Shown: positions 25,336-34,573, counted from the first letter of the stretch. The stretch: 64,000 bases of DNA from Hyphomicrobiales bacterium (GCA_900468535.1 UBTY01000012.1:186001-250000); one strand, 5' to 3'. Notes: a model not told the origin generated them from the letters alone. Made by a program: numbers and translations.

Positions 25336-26384
25336 TCCTGCCGGCTGGCTTCCTCTGCTTCCGCGATGTAGGTCGAGTCGTAAGCCTTGACGATGCGGCC
25401 GACAAGCGGGTGACGCACGACATCGGTATCACGGAAGCGGACGATCGATATACCTTCCACGCCGTTCAGCAGCTGGAGAGCCTCCACCAGTCCGGATTTC
25501 ACGCCCCGCGGCAAGTCGACCTGGCTCGGGTCGCCGGTGATGATCATGCGCGAGTTCTCGCCGAGACGTGTCAGGAACATCTTCATCTGCATCGATGTCG
25601 TGTTCTGCGCTTCGTCGAGAATGACGGCGGCGTTCGCGAGCGTCCGTCCACGCATGAAGGCAAGCGGAGCGATTTCGATGACGCCGGCGGTGATCGCACG
25701 ATCGACCTTGTCGGCCGGCATCATGTCATAGAGCGCATCGTAGAGCGGGCGAAGGTAAGGATCGACCTTTTCCTTCATGTCGCCCGGCAGGAAGCCGAGG
25801 CGCTCACCGGCTTCGACGGCCGGACGGGACAGGATGATCTTTTCGACGGCACCACGCTCCAGCAGCTGTGCTGCATGCGCGACCGCGAGATAGGTCTTGC
25901 CGGTACCGGCAGGGCCGACACCGAAGACCATCTCCGAACGCTCCAGTGCGCGGATATAGGCGTCCTGGGTCGGCGTGCGGGCGATAATTGTCTTCTTGCG
26001 CGTGGAAACCTGCGCCATGGTCAGCTTGGCCTTACGCTCCAGGGTCGGCAGGCTCAGCTGATCGTCTGCCGCGACAGCCATGCGGATCGCGCCTTCGACA
26101 TCGGATCTTTCCACGCTGCCGCCTTTCTGAAGCTTCTCGTAAAGATAATCGAGCGTCCGTCGTGCCTGATTGGTGGCAACGATGTCACCTGAGATCACCA
26201 CGGAGTTGCCGCGCGCTCGGGCGTCGATGTTGAGACGCTCTTCGAGCAGCTTCAAATTCTGGTCGAATTGACCGAAAAGCTCACTGGCGAACCGATTGTT
26301 CTCGAACGTCAGGACGAAGTGATTGGCGTCGCTCGCTATGCGTGGGTGGCGCGGTGAAGAAGAAACCAATTCTTGTCCGTTCAA
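25332..26384 (-). CDS. PhoH-like ATPase (YbeZ)
   Basis: 350-aa P-loop protein of the PhoH/YbeZ family that works with YbeY in RNA metabolism. An N-terminal KH-like region (about 20-110) precedes the ATPase domain. Walker [12 protein letters not shown] is near residue 155 and the Walker [21 protein letters not shown] near 250, followed by [13 protein letters not shown]. The stop overlaps the ybeY start by four bases. It lies 18 bp after miaB. Helicase or ATPase-driven RNA remodelling is suggested for the family but not certain. Confidence 0.94.
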   Translation of the reverse strand: MNGQELVSSSPRHPRIASDANHFVLTFENNRFASELFGQFDQNLKLLEERLNIDARARGNSVVISGDIVATNQARRTLDYLYEKLQKGGSVERSDVEGAIRMAVAADDQLSLPTLERKAKLTMAQVSTRKKTIIARTPTQDAYIRALERSEMVFGVGPAGTGKTYLAVAHAAQLLERGAVEKIILSRPAVEAGERLGFLPGDMKEKVDPYLRPLYDALYDMMPADKVDRAITAGVIEIAPLAFMRGRTLANAAVILDEAQNTTSMQMKMFLTRLGENSRMIITGDPSQVDLPRGVKSGLVEALQLLNGVEGISIVRFRDTDVVRHPLVGRIVKAYDSTYIAEAEEASRQD

Positions 26385-26402
26385 GCGGTCAGGCTCCTTG
26401 GG

Positions 26403-27812
26403 TTAGACCTCAGCCTCTGCAATCTCGGCAAACAGGCTGTTGGTTCCGGTTCCGGTGATTCGCACTTTAATAATGTCACCGATTCGCGATGCTTTTGCAT
26501 CAACATTCACGGACTGAAGCCATGGAGAACGGCCTATAAGCTGTCCTGGCATGCGACCGGGCTTTTCAAGCAACAGTTCGATCGTTTTCCCGACACAGGA
26601 TTCGGCAAATTCCAGCTGCTGCTTCAAGAGAAGCGCCTGCAGGCGTTCCAGCCGTTCTGCCTTGATCTCTTCCGGCACCTGGTCCTTCAGCTCCGCACCG
26701 GGCGTGCCCGGTCGTGTCGAGTATTTGAAAGAGAAGGCCTGCGCATAGCGGACTTTCTCCACTAGCTGCAGTGTATCCTCAAAATCCTGGTCTGTCTCCC
26801 CCGGAAAGCCGACGATGAAATCGCCCGACAGCGCTATATCGGGACGGGCGGCGCGAATGCGCTCGATCAGCGACAGATACTCGGCGGCCGTATGCCGCCG
26901 GTTCATCGCTTTCAGGATGCGGTCGGAACCGGCCTGAACAGGCAGGTGCAGATAAGGCATCAGCGCGCGCAGGTCACGATGCGCCTCGATCAGCCGATCG
27001 TCCATGTCGCGCGGATGGCTCGTCGTGTAGCGCAGGCGCGCAAGCCCCGGGATCGCAGCCAGCCGGTAAAGCAGGTCGCCAAGCGTCCATTCCTCGCCGT
27101 TCGGGCCGACGCCATGCCAGGCGTTGACGTTCTGGCCGAGCAGGGTGACCTCGCGCACACCGCCCTCCACCAGCTTCTCGGCTTCCTCTACGATCTGGCT
27201 GACCGGCCGGGATACTTCCGAACCACGGGTATAGGGCACGACGCAGAAGGTACAGAACTTGTCGCAGCCTTCCTGCACGGTGAGAAAGGAGGTCACGCCG
27301 CGCGAGCGGATCTTCTTGGCTTCGGCGATCGGCAGATGCTCGAACTTGTCTTCGAGGGCGTATTCGGTATCGACGATCCGCTGCCCTTCCTTCGCCTTGC
27401 GCAGCGCTTCCGGCAGGCGGTGATAGGTTTGCGGGCCGATGACGACGTCGACGGCAGGCGCCCGGCGCAGGATTTCCTCTCCCTCGGCCTGCGCCACGCA
27501 ACCGGCGACGCCGATCATGAATTCGCGGCCTTCCTTATTGCGCTGCTTTTTCATGTCGCGCAGGCGACCGAGCGCAGAATAGACCTTTTCGGCGGCCTTC
27601 TCGCGGATATGACAGGTGTTCAAGAGGACGAGATCAGCCTCGGCCATGTCCTCGGTCGGCTCGTAGCCGTCGCGGGCAAGAGCATCGCTCATGCGCGTCG
27701 AGTCGTAGACGTTCATCTGACAGCCGTAGGTCTTGATGAATACCTTGCGGCTGTTGCTGCCATCGCGGAGTTCGGTCTCCGGGGCCGGAAGAAGGGCGCT
27801 GTCCTGGGTCAT
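26403..27812 (-). CDS. miaB: tRNA-2-methylthio-N6-isopentenyladenosine synthase MiaB
   Basis: Radical-SAM methylthiotransferase that modifies A37 of tRNAs reading U-initial codons; 469 aa. The N-terminal UPF0004 domain carries three cluster cysteines ([19 protein letters not shown] and GVAGCVAQ). The radical-SAM motif [15 protein letters not shown] is near residue 185, and a C-terminal TRAM domain covers about 400-465. It starts the miaB-phoH-ybeY-corC-lnt operon. The first Met of a 25-residue leader was kept; the conserved protein begins at [12 protein letters not shown]. Confidence 0.97.
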   Translation of the reverse strand: MTQDSALLPAPETELRDGSNSRKVFIKTYGCQMNVYDSTRMSDALARDGYEPTEDMAEADLVLLNTCHIREKAAEKVYSALGRLRDMKKQRNKEGREFMIGVAGCVAQAEGEEILRRAPAVDVVIGPQTYHRLPEALRKAKEGQRIVDTEYALEDKFEHLPIAEAKKIRSRGVTSFLTVQEGCDKFCTFCVVPYTRGSEVSRPVSQIVEEAEKLVEGGVREVTLLGQNVNAWHGVGPNGEEWTLGDLLYRLAAIPGLARLRYTTSHPRDMDDRLIEAHRDLRALMPYLHLPVQAGSDRILKAMNRRHTAAEYLSLIERIRAARPDIALSGDFIVGFPGETDQDFEDTLQLVEKVRYAQAFSFKYSTRPGTPGAELKDQVPEEIKAERLERLQALLLKQQLEFAESCVGKTIELLLEKPGRMPGQLIGRSPWLQSVNVDAKASRIGDIIKVRITGTGTNSLFAEIAEAEV

Positions 27813-27860
27813 GGCCGGCTATTTAGTGGTTTTTCATGCGCGAGAAAAGGAAATCTTCTC

Positions 27861-28658
27861 TCAGGCGGCCTCGCGGCCGCGCAGCGCTGCCCCGAGCATC
27901 GCGCGGATGCGGTGGGCGATGGTCGCGCTGACTTCCTTGCGCTTGCTGTCGCCTCGATAGGGAACGGCTTCTCCGAAATGCACTTCGACGTCGAAGGCGC
28001 CGCATCTCAGCATGTCCTTGAAGTGCGGCAGCATCTCGACGTCTCCCGGCCAGGAGGCAAGCGGACGGTGATAGCGCCCCATCGGCAGGCCCTGCGCCCT
28101 GGTGTAGGCGACCGCCACCGGCTGAACATAGACTGTGCCGCTCGGCGACGCCGGGACCGCCATGGCGGCTGCGCCAAACAGGGAGGATTTCACTTCGAGC
28201 AGGCGGTTTCCGTCGGAGGTCGTGCCCTCTGGAAAAAGCACGACGATCTCGCCGTCTGCCATGCGACCGGCGATCTCGTTCGCCTGGTTGCCTGTTTTGT
28301 GCTTCTCTTCGCGCACCACGAACACGCTTTTCTGCAGCTTCGCCAGCGTGCCGAAGATCGGCCAGTCCCGCACCTCGGTCTTGGCAATGAAGGCAACGTC
28401 CGCAACCGCCGACAGAACCATGATGTCCATCCAGGAGGAATGGTTGGCGCAGAGCATCAGTGGACGCCGCGTCTCCATCTTGCCGTGAATGTGGATGCGT
28501 ATCCCGAGACAGAAGCAGACGATGCGGTGCCACACCCGCGGCAGCCAACGCCGCATCTTCCAGTCGTAGCGCAACGCCAGCAATTGCCAGGGCATGAGCA
28601 GAATGCTTGCAATGACAATGACGATGCCCGCGAGGGCGACGCGCAGCCAGGCGATCAA
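27861..28658 (-). CDS. olsA: Lyso-ornithine lipid acyltransferase OlsA (PlsC-like)
   Basis: 265-aa membrane-associated O-acyltransferase. One N-terminal membrane helix (about 5-27) is followed by the acyltransferase motifs NHSSWMD (NH-x4-D, near residue 73), EEKHKTGN, and FPEGTTSDG near 140. In rhizobia the PlsC homologue in this neighbourhood (next to miaB and the Fur-family gene) is OlsA, which adds the second fatty acid to lyso-ornithine lipid. The partner OlsB is encoded at 44641-45516. Generic lysophosphatidate acyltransferase is the alternative; synteny favours OlsA. Confidence 0.8.
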   Translation of the reverse strand: MIAWLRVALAGIVIVIASILLMPWQLLALRYDWKMRRWLPRVWHRIVCFCLGIRIHIHGKMETRRPLMLCANHSSWMDIMVLSAVADVAFIAKTEVRDWPIFGTLAKLQKSVFVVREEKHKTGNQANEIAGRMADGEIVVLFPEGTTSDGNRLLEVKSSLFGAAAMAVPASPSGTVYVQPVAVAYTRAQGLPMGRYHRPLASWPGDVEMLPHFKDMLRCGAFDVEVHFGEAVPYRGDSKRKEVSATIAHRIRAMLGAALRGREAA

Positions 28659-28690
28659 TGAGAAGACTCCCGGGCGGCGTAGCTCATGCC

Positions 28691-29119
28691 TCAGTGCTCG
28701 TCCTTCTTCAGCGGAATGCCGTAGAGTTCGAGCCGGTGGTCGACGAGTTGGAAGCCGTGTTCGCGAGCGATGCGCTCCTGAAGTGCCTCGATCTCCGGCG
28801 AGCGGAATTCGATGACCACGCCCGACTTCAGGTCGATCAGATGGTCATGGTGCTCTTCCGGGACGGTTTCGTAACGCGAGCGCCCGTCGCGGAAGTCGTG
28901 GCGTGCGATGATGCCCGCATCCTCGAAGAGCTTGACCGTGCGGTAGACCGTCGAAATCGAGATCTTGGCATCGACCTTGACCGAACGGCGATAGAGTTCC
29001 TCGACATCGGGATGGTCAGCGGATTCCTCGAGAATGCGCGCAATAACGCGGCGCTGCTCGGTCATTCGCATGCCGCGCTCAGCGCAAAGCTCCTCCAGGG
29101 TCTTGGCCACTTCGGTCAT
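28691..29119 (-). CDS. mur: Fur-family regulator, probable manganese-responsive Mur
   Basis: 142 aa. The winged HTH is at about residues 1-85 (MRMTEQRRVIARIL, then STVYRTVKLFEDAGII). The metal-binding and dimerisation domain has the HHDHLIDL motif near 95 and a His-containing tail. The CxxC zinc pairs of classical Fur are absent. In Rhizobium and Sinorhizobium the Fur orthologue with this architecture senses Mn2+ and represses Mn uptake (Mur), while iron control is handled by RirA and Irr. ATG 29119 gives the MTEVAKTLEEL start; a start at 29140 would add 7 residues. Confidence 0.85.
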   Translation of the reverse strand: MTEVAKTLEELCAERGMRMTEQRRVIARILEESADHPDVEELYRRSVKVDAKISISTVYRTVKLFEDAGIIARHDFRDGRSRYETVPEEHHDHLIDLKSGVVIEFRSPEIEALQERIAREHGFQLVDHRLELYGIPLKKDEH

Positions 29120-29155
29120 GAGCCGCCTTCCGATAGTCAAACTGCCGTAAGGGAA

Positions 29156-29656
29156 CTAGCGAAGAACACGCTTCATGACAAGCGCCGTGGAGGTCGCGCC
29201 ACTGGCATCCTTGTAGTATCCACGGCGTTCGCCCACCTGGTCGAAGCCAAGCTTGCGATAGAGCCCCAACGCAGCCGCGTTGCCGTTGTCGACTTCGAGG
29301 AACATGCTTTCGCCACCGCGAGCCTGAGCCTCGCGGATGGCCGCCTGCATAAGGCGCCAGCCGAGACCGGCCCGCCCGAGCTTCGCCTGTACGGCGATCG
29401 TCAGGATCTCGGCTTCGCCGGCGGCCTGCCTTGCCAGCACAAAACCCGGGAGCGGCTTCTTGAGGAAGGCGTTGGTCTGGCGGGCAACGAAACCGAAGAC
29501 ATTACTCTGGCTGAGCAGGCTGTAGAACTCTCCGTCACCCCAGGGGCGGGCGAAGCGTTCGCCATGCAACGTGGCGACGGCGCGGCAATCGTCGCTGTCC
29601 ATGGCGATGATCTCGAATTCCGGCTTCAGCGTCAGATAGGATTCCAACATGGTCAT
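29156..29656 (-). CDS. rimI: Ribosomal protein S18 alanine N-acetyltransferase RimI-like
   Basis: 166-aa GNAT protein. The acetyl-CoA loop region AKLGRAGLGWRLMQAAI is near residues 92-108, and the RimI pattern FLEVDNGNAAALGLYRKLGFDQVGERRGYYKD follows. RimI acetylates the N-terminus of ribosomal protein S18. The start codon overlaps the tsaB stop by four bases, and the tsaB-rimI pairing is widespread. It lies 36 bp upstream of mur on the same strand. A GNAT of broader N-terminal specificity is possible. Confidence 0.92.
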   Translation of the reverse strand: MTMLESYLTLKPEFEIIAMDSDDCRAVATLHGERFARPWGDGEFYSLLSQSNVFGFVARQTNAFLKKPLPGFVLARQAAGEAEILTIAVQAKLGRAGLGWRLMQAAIREAQARGGESMFLEVDNGNAAALGLYRKLGFDQVGERRGYYKDASGATSTALVMKRVLR

Positions 29657-30312
29657 ACTCGTTCGATTGCGAAACCGGCCTGTGGTTTGGCATCGGGCCC
29701 GCGCAGATAAAGAGGCTTCGGCTTTCCGGAAGAAGGATCGGCGGCAGCGGCAAGGCGCGCCACGATAGAAATGGGGAAGTGATTGGCGTGATCGCCTGAT
29801 GCGTCGGGTTTCAGCAGCGGGGTCGCCGAGCCGGTGATCTCACCATCGAATCCCGCGGCAAATGCCTGTGCCTCTTCCGTCGAGACGGCACGGGCTTCGT
29901 CAAGCGCGTTGCCATCGGCATCGAATGCCTGCAGATAGATCTCGTTGCGTTTCGCATCCATGGCGGCGAGAACCGGGCGGCCCGGCGTTTTCAGCCGCTG
30001 CGCTTCGGCCATGACCGCAAGCGTTGTGATACCGACAGCCGGAACGCCGAGTGAGAGCGCAAAGCCGCGAGCGGCGGCAACGCCGACGCGGATGCCGGTG
30101 AACGAGCCTGGACCGACGGTGACGGCGATGCGATCAACAGCAGAAAGCCCAACGCCTGCCTGATCCAGCACGCGGTCGACAATCCCCATCAGATGCTCTG
30201 CATGCCCCTTGCCGATCATGTCCGATGCCTCCCCCAGCATCGTATTCCTGCCGCTGTCATAGAGAGCGGCAGCGCAATCCACACCTGCGGTGTCGAGCGC
30301 CAGTATGATCAT
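29653..30312 (-). CDS. tsaB: tRNA threonylcarbamoyladenosine biosynthesis protein TsaB
   Basis: 219-aa ASKHA-fold protein that forms the TsaB-TsaD-TsaE complex for t6A37 modification of tRNAs. It begins with the typical MIILALDTAG, with VGPGSFTGIRVGVAAARGFAL near residues 65-85 as the family signature. It lacks the metal-binding histidines of the paralogue TsaD, as expected for TsaB. The start ATG 30312 was chosen on this conserved N-terminus rather than the longer frame to 30354. Coupled to rimI by a 4-base overlap. Confidence 0.95.
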   Translation of the reverse strand: MIILALDTAGVDCAAALYDSGRNTMLGEASDMIGKGHAEHLMGIVDRVLDQAGVGLSAVDRIAVTVGPGSFTGIRVGVAAARGFALSLGVPAVGITTLAVMAEAQRLKTPGRPVLAAMDAKRNEIYLQAFDADGNALDEARAVSTEEAQAFAAGFDGEITGSATPLLKPDASGDHANHFPISIVARLAAAADPSSGKPKPLYLRGPDAKPQAGFAIERV

Positions 30313-30415
30313 GGCATCAATTTCCGAATAAAGCGTTCCTGAGCGTCCATACATTCACCCTGCCGCGCTTGCAAATGCTGCGCCAGGACGAATGACGGAA
30401 ACTTGAGTGTCGTCG

Positions 30416-30982
30416 TCAGGCGGCGACGACTTCCTCGACTTCCGGAACGAAGTGGCGAAGCAGGTTCTGCACGCCATGCTTCAGCGTTGCCGTCGAAGAC
30501 GGGCAGCCGGAGCAGGAGCCCTTCATGTTCAGATACACCTTGCCGTCCTTGAAGCCGCGGAAGGTGATATCCCCACCATCCTGGGCGACAGCCGGGCGCA
30601 CGCGGGTATCCAGCAATTCCTTGATCGTCAGCACGATCGATTGGTCGGCTTCGTCGAAGAATTCGTCGCCGGCGTCGAGATCTTCGGAAAGAACCGAAGC
30701 GTCGCCCATGACAGGCTTGCCGGACATGAAGTGTTCCATGATCGAGCCGAGGATCGCCGGCTTCAGATGCTGCCACTCGGCATTGTCCTTGGACACCGAG
30801 ATGAAGTCGTAGCCGAAGTAGACACCGGTGACGCCCGGAATTTCGAAGAGACGCACAGCCAAAGGCGAAGCCTGTGCTTCCTCGGCGTTGCGGAATTCGG
30901 CCGTGCCCGTTTCCATCACCACCCGGCCCGGCAGGAACTTCTGCGTGGCGGGATTGGGCGTGGCTTCGGTCTGAATAAACAT
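30416..30982 (-). CDS. NFU1-type iron-sulfur cluster scaffold/carrier protein
   Basis: 188 aa with the mitochondrial-type NFU architecture. The N-terminal Nfu_N domain (MFIQTEATPNPATQKFLPG, residues 1-85) precedes the NifU-like C-terminal domain (about 110-180), whose cluster-binding CxxC is in KGSCSGCPSS. It delivers [4Fe-4S] clusters to target enzymes; it is not the nitrogenase-specific NifU, which has a different domain order. The start at 30982 was chosen by this N-terminus. It is 103 bp upstream of tsaB and 109 bp downstream of a universal stress gene. Confidence 0.94.
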   Translation of the reverse strand: MFIQTEATPNPATQKFLPGRVVMETGTAEFRNAEEAQASPLAVRLFEIPGVTGVYFGYDFISVSKDNAEWQHLKPAILGSIMEHFMSGKPVMGDASVLSEDLDAGDEFFDEADQSIVLTIKELLDTRVRPAVAQDGGDITFRGFKDGKVYLNMKGSCSGCPSSTATLKHGVQNLLRHFVPEVEEVVAA

Positions 30983-31091
30983 GTCGCTCTCCGTGCGGCG
31001 GGCAGCAGCCCGGCCGTCTTTAGAATTCTTCAAAAGAGAAAATAAGCCGATTGGCTGAGCTATTCAAGAGACTCATACTCAAGAAAGCGCA

Positions 31092-31583
31092 TCAGGCCAA
31101 GGCGTCGAGCTCCTCGTCCGTCAGCGTATCTGGAAGAACGGTTACCGGAATGGGAAAGGCCGCGCCGCGTCCCGCAACCGAAGAAACCAGAGGCCCGGGG
31201 CCTTCCTTGGCCGAGCTTGCGGCAAGCACGAGGATCGCGATGTCCCGATCTTCCTCGATCACCGCATTGATCTGTTCGGCAGCGCTGCCCTCGCGAATGA
31301 CGATTTCCGGTTCGATGCCGATCGTCTCGCGCACCAGCTGGGCCGATTTGGCAACAACGGCCTCGGCTTCCTCGCGCGCCTCGGCGCGCATGATTTCCTC
31401 CACGCCGAGCCATTGCTGAAAGTCGCCATCCGGAATGATGTAAGCCAGGACCAGGCCGCCGTTGGAATTCTTCGCACGCCGACCGGCATAATGAACCGCA
31501 CGGGAGCATTCTGGCGTATCATCGATGACCGCCATGAATTTGCGCCGATGACCTTCGAGCCGTGAGAGTCGCTTTGATACCAT
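31092..31583 (-). CDS. Universal stress protein (UspA family)
   Basis: 163 aa, a single Usp domain (about residues 15-150). It begins with the FMAVIDDTPECSRAVHYA strand-helix and ends with a modified nucleotide loop: Usp proteins that bind ATP have G-x2-G-x9-G-S/T, and here VAGRGAAFPIPVTVLPD replaces it, so ATP binding is uncertain. It has no membrane segment. The start ATG 31583 is preceded by a leader frame I consider non-coding. It stands alone between the NFU and cupin genes. Confidence 0.88.
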   Translation of the reverse strand: MVSKRLSRLEGHRRKFMAVIDDTPECSRAVHYAGRRAKNSNGGLVLAYIIPDGDFQQWLGVEEIMRAEAREEAEAVVAKSAQLVRETIGIEPEIVIREGSAAEQINAVIEEDRDIAILVLAASSAKEGPGPLVSSVAGRGAAFPIPVTVLPDTLTDEELDALA

Positions 31584-31662
31584 GGCGGGACTCTGACACC
31601 CGATCCTGGAATTTTGCAAGTGCTGGTTTTTGCCACGAGCGACGGTTTTTGAGGGCCTGCTA

Positions 31663-32088
31663 TTACGCCGGCATCAGACCGTAAAGTCGCATGATTTCCT
31701 TGACGTGCTCGATATCAGGCTTTCCCTGGACATTGATGGCCGACGCCATTTCCTCGAAGTATCGCCGCCCTATCAGCCCGGGCGTCATGGTGATCAGCAC
31801 CCTGGCGGTCTCGCCGTGGAGGTTCTCATGCGTATGGACGCAGCCGCGCGGAATGAATAGCGTGTCGCCGGCGCCAATCTGATGCTTCTTTCCGTCGAGG
31901 GTGGTCGTCATCGTCCCCGACAGGCCATGGATCACTTCATCCACATCGCGATGAAAATGCGCAGCCGGAACCCTTGCCTGCGACGGCACCGTGAATTCGA
32001 ACATCACAAGGCTTTCCGAACTCTGATCTTCATCGATCAGAAAGCGGATATCCATGGTGCCGATCTGAATGAGGTTGCGATCGCGCAT
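31663..32088 (-). CDS. Cupin-domain protein
   Basis: 141-aa single cupin barrel. Metal-binding motif 1 is AAHFHRDVDEVIHGLSG (His, His, Glu, then His) near residues 42-58, and motif 2 is GDTLFIPRGCVHTHEN near 73-88. The C-terminal helix (YFEEMASAINVQGKPDIEHVKEIMRLYGL) is typical of small cupins that act on diverse substrates or serve as sensors. No neighbour indicates its pathway. It is 84 bp downstream of trpS, with a strong GC hairpin between. Confidence 0.85.
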   Translation of the reverse strand: MRDRNLIQIGTMDIRFLIDEDQSSESLVMFEFTVPSQARVPAAHFHRDVDEVIHGLSGTMTTTLDGKKHQIGAGDTLFIPRGCVHTHENLHGETARVLITMTPGLIGRRYFEEMASAINVQGKPDIEHVKEIMRLYGLMPA

Positions 32089-32141
32089 CGGGTCATCCTC
32101 ATGGGTCTGACGAGATTACGCTGTCGTTTTCGGTTCGACAA

Positions 32142-32166
32142 GTCCGGGCGGCGGAACCGCCCGGAC
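32142..32166 (-). terminator. GC-rich hairpin downstream of trpS
   Basis: Perfect 10-bp stem GTCCGGGCGG (32142-32151) / CCGCCCGGAC (32157-32166) with a 5-nt loop, 7 bp past the trpS stop on the minus strand. The following bases (TTGTCG) are a poor U tract, so it is a likely but imperfect terminator. Confidence 0.65.
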
Positions 32167-32172
32167 CGTATC

Positions 32173-33237
32173 TCAGTAGAGGAAGCCGACGATGTCGCGG
32201 ACTTCCTTCATCGTCACTTCGGCGCGGGCCCGGGCCCGTTCGCCGCCGTTACGCAGGATCGCGTCTATGTGGCTGGTATCAGACATCAGGCGGCGCATCT
32301 CGGCGGTGATCGGCGAGAGCACGTTGACCGCAAGATCGACCAGTGCCGGCTTGAAGACGGAGAACTGCTGACCGCCGAATTCGGCAAGCACATCAGCTTT
32401 TGACCTGTCGGCAAGTGCTGCATAGATGCCGACGAGGTTGTCGGCTTCCGGGCGTCCCTTGAGGCCGTCGAGTTCGCTCGGCAAACCTTCCGGATCGGTC
32501 TTCGCCTTGCGGATCTTCTTCGAGATTGCGTCCTCGTCGTCCATCAGATTGATGCGCGACAGATCCGAGGGATCCGACTTTGACATCTTCTTGGTACCGT
32601 CGCGAAGCGACATGACGCGCGGCGCCGGACCGTCGATCAGAGGCTCGACCATCGGGAAGTAGGCATGCACCGGCTCATCGCCGACAGTGATGTCGATGCC
32701 ATATCCCGTCTTGCGGATATGTTCCGCGTAGTCGAGGTTGAACTTCATCGCGATATCGCGGGCGAGCTCGAGATGTTGCTTCTGGTCGTCGCCAACCGGG
32801 ACATGCGTTCCACGGTAGACGAGAATGTCGGCGGCCATCAGGCTCGGGTAGGCGTAGAGACCGAGCGAGGCCTGCTCGCGGTCCTTGCCGGCCTTGTCCT
32901 TGAACTGCGTCATGCGGTTCATCCAGCCGATACGCGCCACGCAATTGAAGATCCAGGCGAGTTCGGCATGTTGAGGAACGGCCGACTGGTTGAAAACGAT
33001 ATGCTTTTCCGGGTCGATGCCGGACGCGATGAAGGCGGCGGCGATCGAACGGATCTGGTTCGGCATGTCCTCATGGACGAGTTGCGCGGTCAGCGCGTGC
33101 ATGTCGACAACGCAGTAGATGCAGTCGTTGCCGTCCTGCAGTGCCACGAACTTGCGGATCGCGCCGAGATAGTTGCCGAGATGGAGGTTGCCGGTCGGCT
33201 GAACGCCGGAGAAAACCACTTTCTTGAATTCGCTCAT
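32173..33237 (-). CDS. trpS: Tryptophanyl-tRNA synthetase
   Basis: Class I aminoacyl-tRNA synthetase; 354 aa. The HIGH-type motif appears as [13 protein letters not shown] near residues 15-27 and the KMSKS motif as [11 protein letters not shown] near 215. The start [17 protein letters not shown] is canonical. It is 97 bp downstream of a VOC gene on the same strand. A family T-box is not expected in this lineage and none is seen; regulation is unknown. Confidence 0.97.
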   Translation of the reverse strand: MSEFKKVVFSGVQPTGNLHLGNYLGAIRKFVALQDGNDCIYCVVDMHALTAQLVHEDMPNQIRSIAAAFIASGIDPEKHIVFNQSAVPQHAELAWIFNCVARIGWMNRMTQFKDKAGKDREQASLGLYAYPSLMAADILVYRGTHVPVGDDQKQHLELARDIAMKFNLDYAEHIRKTGYGIDITVGDEPVHAYFPMVEPLIDGPAPRVMSLRDGTKKMSKSDPSDLSRINLMDDEDAISKKIRKAKTDPEGLPSELDGLKGRPEADNLVGIYAALADRSKADVLAEFGGQQFSVFKPALVDLAVNVLSPITAEMRRLMSDTSHIDAILRNGGERARARAEVTMKEVRDIVGFLY

Positions 33238-33334
33238 AGTGTCCTCGATTAGGCTGGTGGAGGGCCCCAGGGTTTGTAACCCATGTTGCTAACGGGCGCG
33301 CTTATGCACGCGCGCGAAACCGCAATCAAGGGGT

Positions 33335-33730
33335 TCAGGCTGCGGCGTGTTGGATCAGGTCGAAGGTGTTGCCATAAGGATCCGAAAACACCGCCACGGT
33401 TCCGTAGATTTCATGCCGGGGCTCTTCCAGAAAGCGTACGCCCTTTGCCAGCATCGACGCATGGTCGCGGGCGAAATCATCGGTCTTCAGGAAGAAGCCG
33501 ACGCGACCGCCGGTCTGGTTGCCGATTGCAGCCCTCTGCTCTTCGGTGTCGGCCTTCGCTAGCAGGAAGGCCGCCCCGTCACCACCATCAGGCCTGACCA
33601 CCAGCCAGCGATTATCAGGAGACTGGGCATCGTCCTGGACGCAGTCGAAGCCGAGGGCGCCGCAATAGAAATCCTTGGCGCGATCGTAGTCGTCGACGAT
33701 GAGGGTCACGAGGAAAAGGGACTGGGACAT
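33335..33730 (-). CDS. VOC-family protein (glyoxalase-like)
   Basis: 131 aa, one VOC domain: FLVTLIVDDYDRAKDFYCGALGFDCVQDD at the start and GTVAVFSDPYGNTFDLIQ at the end. The last Asp/Gln replaces the metal-binding Glu of glyoxalase I, so metal catalysis is doubtful. It is unrelated in detail to the VOC protein at 13583-13999. It lies upstream of trpS on the same strand and opposite a 349-bp AT-rich region. Function unknown. Confidence 0.87.
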   Translation of the reverse strand: MSQSLFLVTLIVDDYDRAKDFYCGALGFDCVQDDAQSPDNRWLVVRPDGGDGAAFLLAKADTEEQRAAIGNQTGGRVGFFLKTDDFARDHASMLAKGVRFLEEPRHEIYGTVAVFSDPYGNTFDLIQHAAA

Positions 33731-34079
33731 GATCGCTCCGCTGCAGGCTTGCGACTTGTTGCGAAGAGCTGGTCTCCGGTCAAGCGTGCCGACCTCTTCA
33801 GTGTCTGAAAGTGGCGTTCGACACTCCCCTCAATGCGTCCAATCAGGGCCCGGGAAGTGGTGCAAACATAGTTGTGAATATGCTCTGCACATTTACGTGA
33901 AAGGAAAAAATATACCGCTTTTTAGGTATATCTAAATCATATTTTAGCGGTAGATTATGGCATTAACATATATAGCAGGGTAAACGATTTCACAAAAAGG
34001 CCATTTTTGGGGAGAGCTTTTCCGCTCGCCAGAAAGTCGTGCCGGGCTCGTCCGGTACATTTCGAGGGGAGGGAAACCA
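33731..34079. other. AT-rich intergenic region between divergent VOC and M15 peptidase genes
   Basis: No gene is visible. The part from about 33880 to 33990 is much more AT-rich than its surroundings. It contains an inverted repeat TACCGCT (33913-33919) / AGCGGTA (33946-33952) enclosing a TTTAG-N6-CTAAA palindrome, and several TATA-like sequences. It probably holds the promoters and operators for the two divergent genes. Confidence 0.65.
33921..33950. promoter_or_regulatory. Operator-like motif TTTAG-N6-CTAAA ... TTTAGCGG (copy 2)
   Basis: TTTAG (33921-33925), 6 bases, CTAAA (33932-33936), 6 bases, TTTAGCGG (33943-33950). The same elements in the same order occur at 16462-16495. Here the site is also enclosed by a 7-bp inverted repeat. 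Regulator unknown. Confidence 0.4.
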
Positions 34080-34505
34080 ATGCAATCCGCATTTTCCATC
34101 GCACTCGCCGGCCTGTTCTGTCTGTCGTGTTTCGACAGTGCCGACGCTCAGAATATCAAGAGAGTTGTAATACCGCCGCTCAAGCACAAGGAAACGCTCG
34201 CCTATACTCTGCAGACCGTCAGCGTTCAGGCGAACTGCTTCCCGCCACAGCTCCGCGGTATCCTGTCGTACATCGCCGACAAGACTGGCCGCCGTCCCAT
34301 CGTAACGTCCGGGTTTCGGGCACGTGGCCGATCGCATTCCCAGCACCGCCATTGCGCGGCGGCCGACATCCGGATTCCAGGTGTATCGGAGCGCACGATC
34401 ATCGCGATCGCGGCGTCAGCGCCCGGCATCGGCGGTATCGGCCGTTACTGCAACGGCATCGTCCATGTGGACGTCGGCCCGAAGCGACGGTGGACCTACT
34501 GCTGA
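34080..34505 (+). CDS. Secreted M15-family (YcbK/DUF882-like) peptidase
   Basis: 141 aa with an N-terminal signal peptide (about residues 1-23, ending SADA). The mature domain matches zinc D,D-peptidases of family M15: VTSGFR, then SQHRHCAAADIRIPG fitting S-x-H-x6-D, and the third zinc ligand in IVHVDVG. It probably acts on peptidoglycan peptides in the periplasm. The Gly usually found before A-x-D is Cys here. It converges on murJ, the lipid II flippase, with a palindromic repeat between them. ATG 34080 has a GAGGGGAGGG site. Confidence 0.83.
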   Translation: MQSAFSIALAGLFCLSCFDSADAQNIKRVVIPPLKHKETLAYTLQTVSVQANCFPPQLRGILSYIADKTGRRPIVTSGFRARGRSHSQHRHCAAADIRIPGVSERTIIAIAASAPGIGGIGRYCNGIVHVDVGPKRRWTYC

Positions 34506-34507
34506 AG

Positions 34508-34573
34508 CCCGATGCGTAGATTTAGTAGGCTAGAGCGTCCTTTGTGCGTCCTTAGGGACGCGCGGCGCTCTAG
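34508..34573 (-). repeat. Palindromic intergenic repeat, copy B
   Basis: Reverse-oriented relative of copy A at 8028. It begins at the murJ stop codon, keeps the CTAGAGCG outer arms at both ends, has the inner stem GTGCGTCC / GGACGCGC (one G-U pair) with a TTAG loop, and keeps the ATCTACGCATC tail. The second hairpin of copy A is absent. Confidence 0.78.

Noticed and set aside
26892..28661. Plus-strand open frame of 589 codons opposite miaB and olsA
   Set aside because: Antisense shadow spanning two clearly real genes, with no domain seen.
30416..30982. Nitrogen-fixation NifU
   Set aside because: The domain order is that of the general NFU1 carrier, and no nif genes are nearby.
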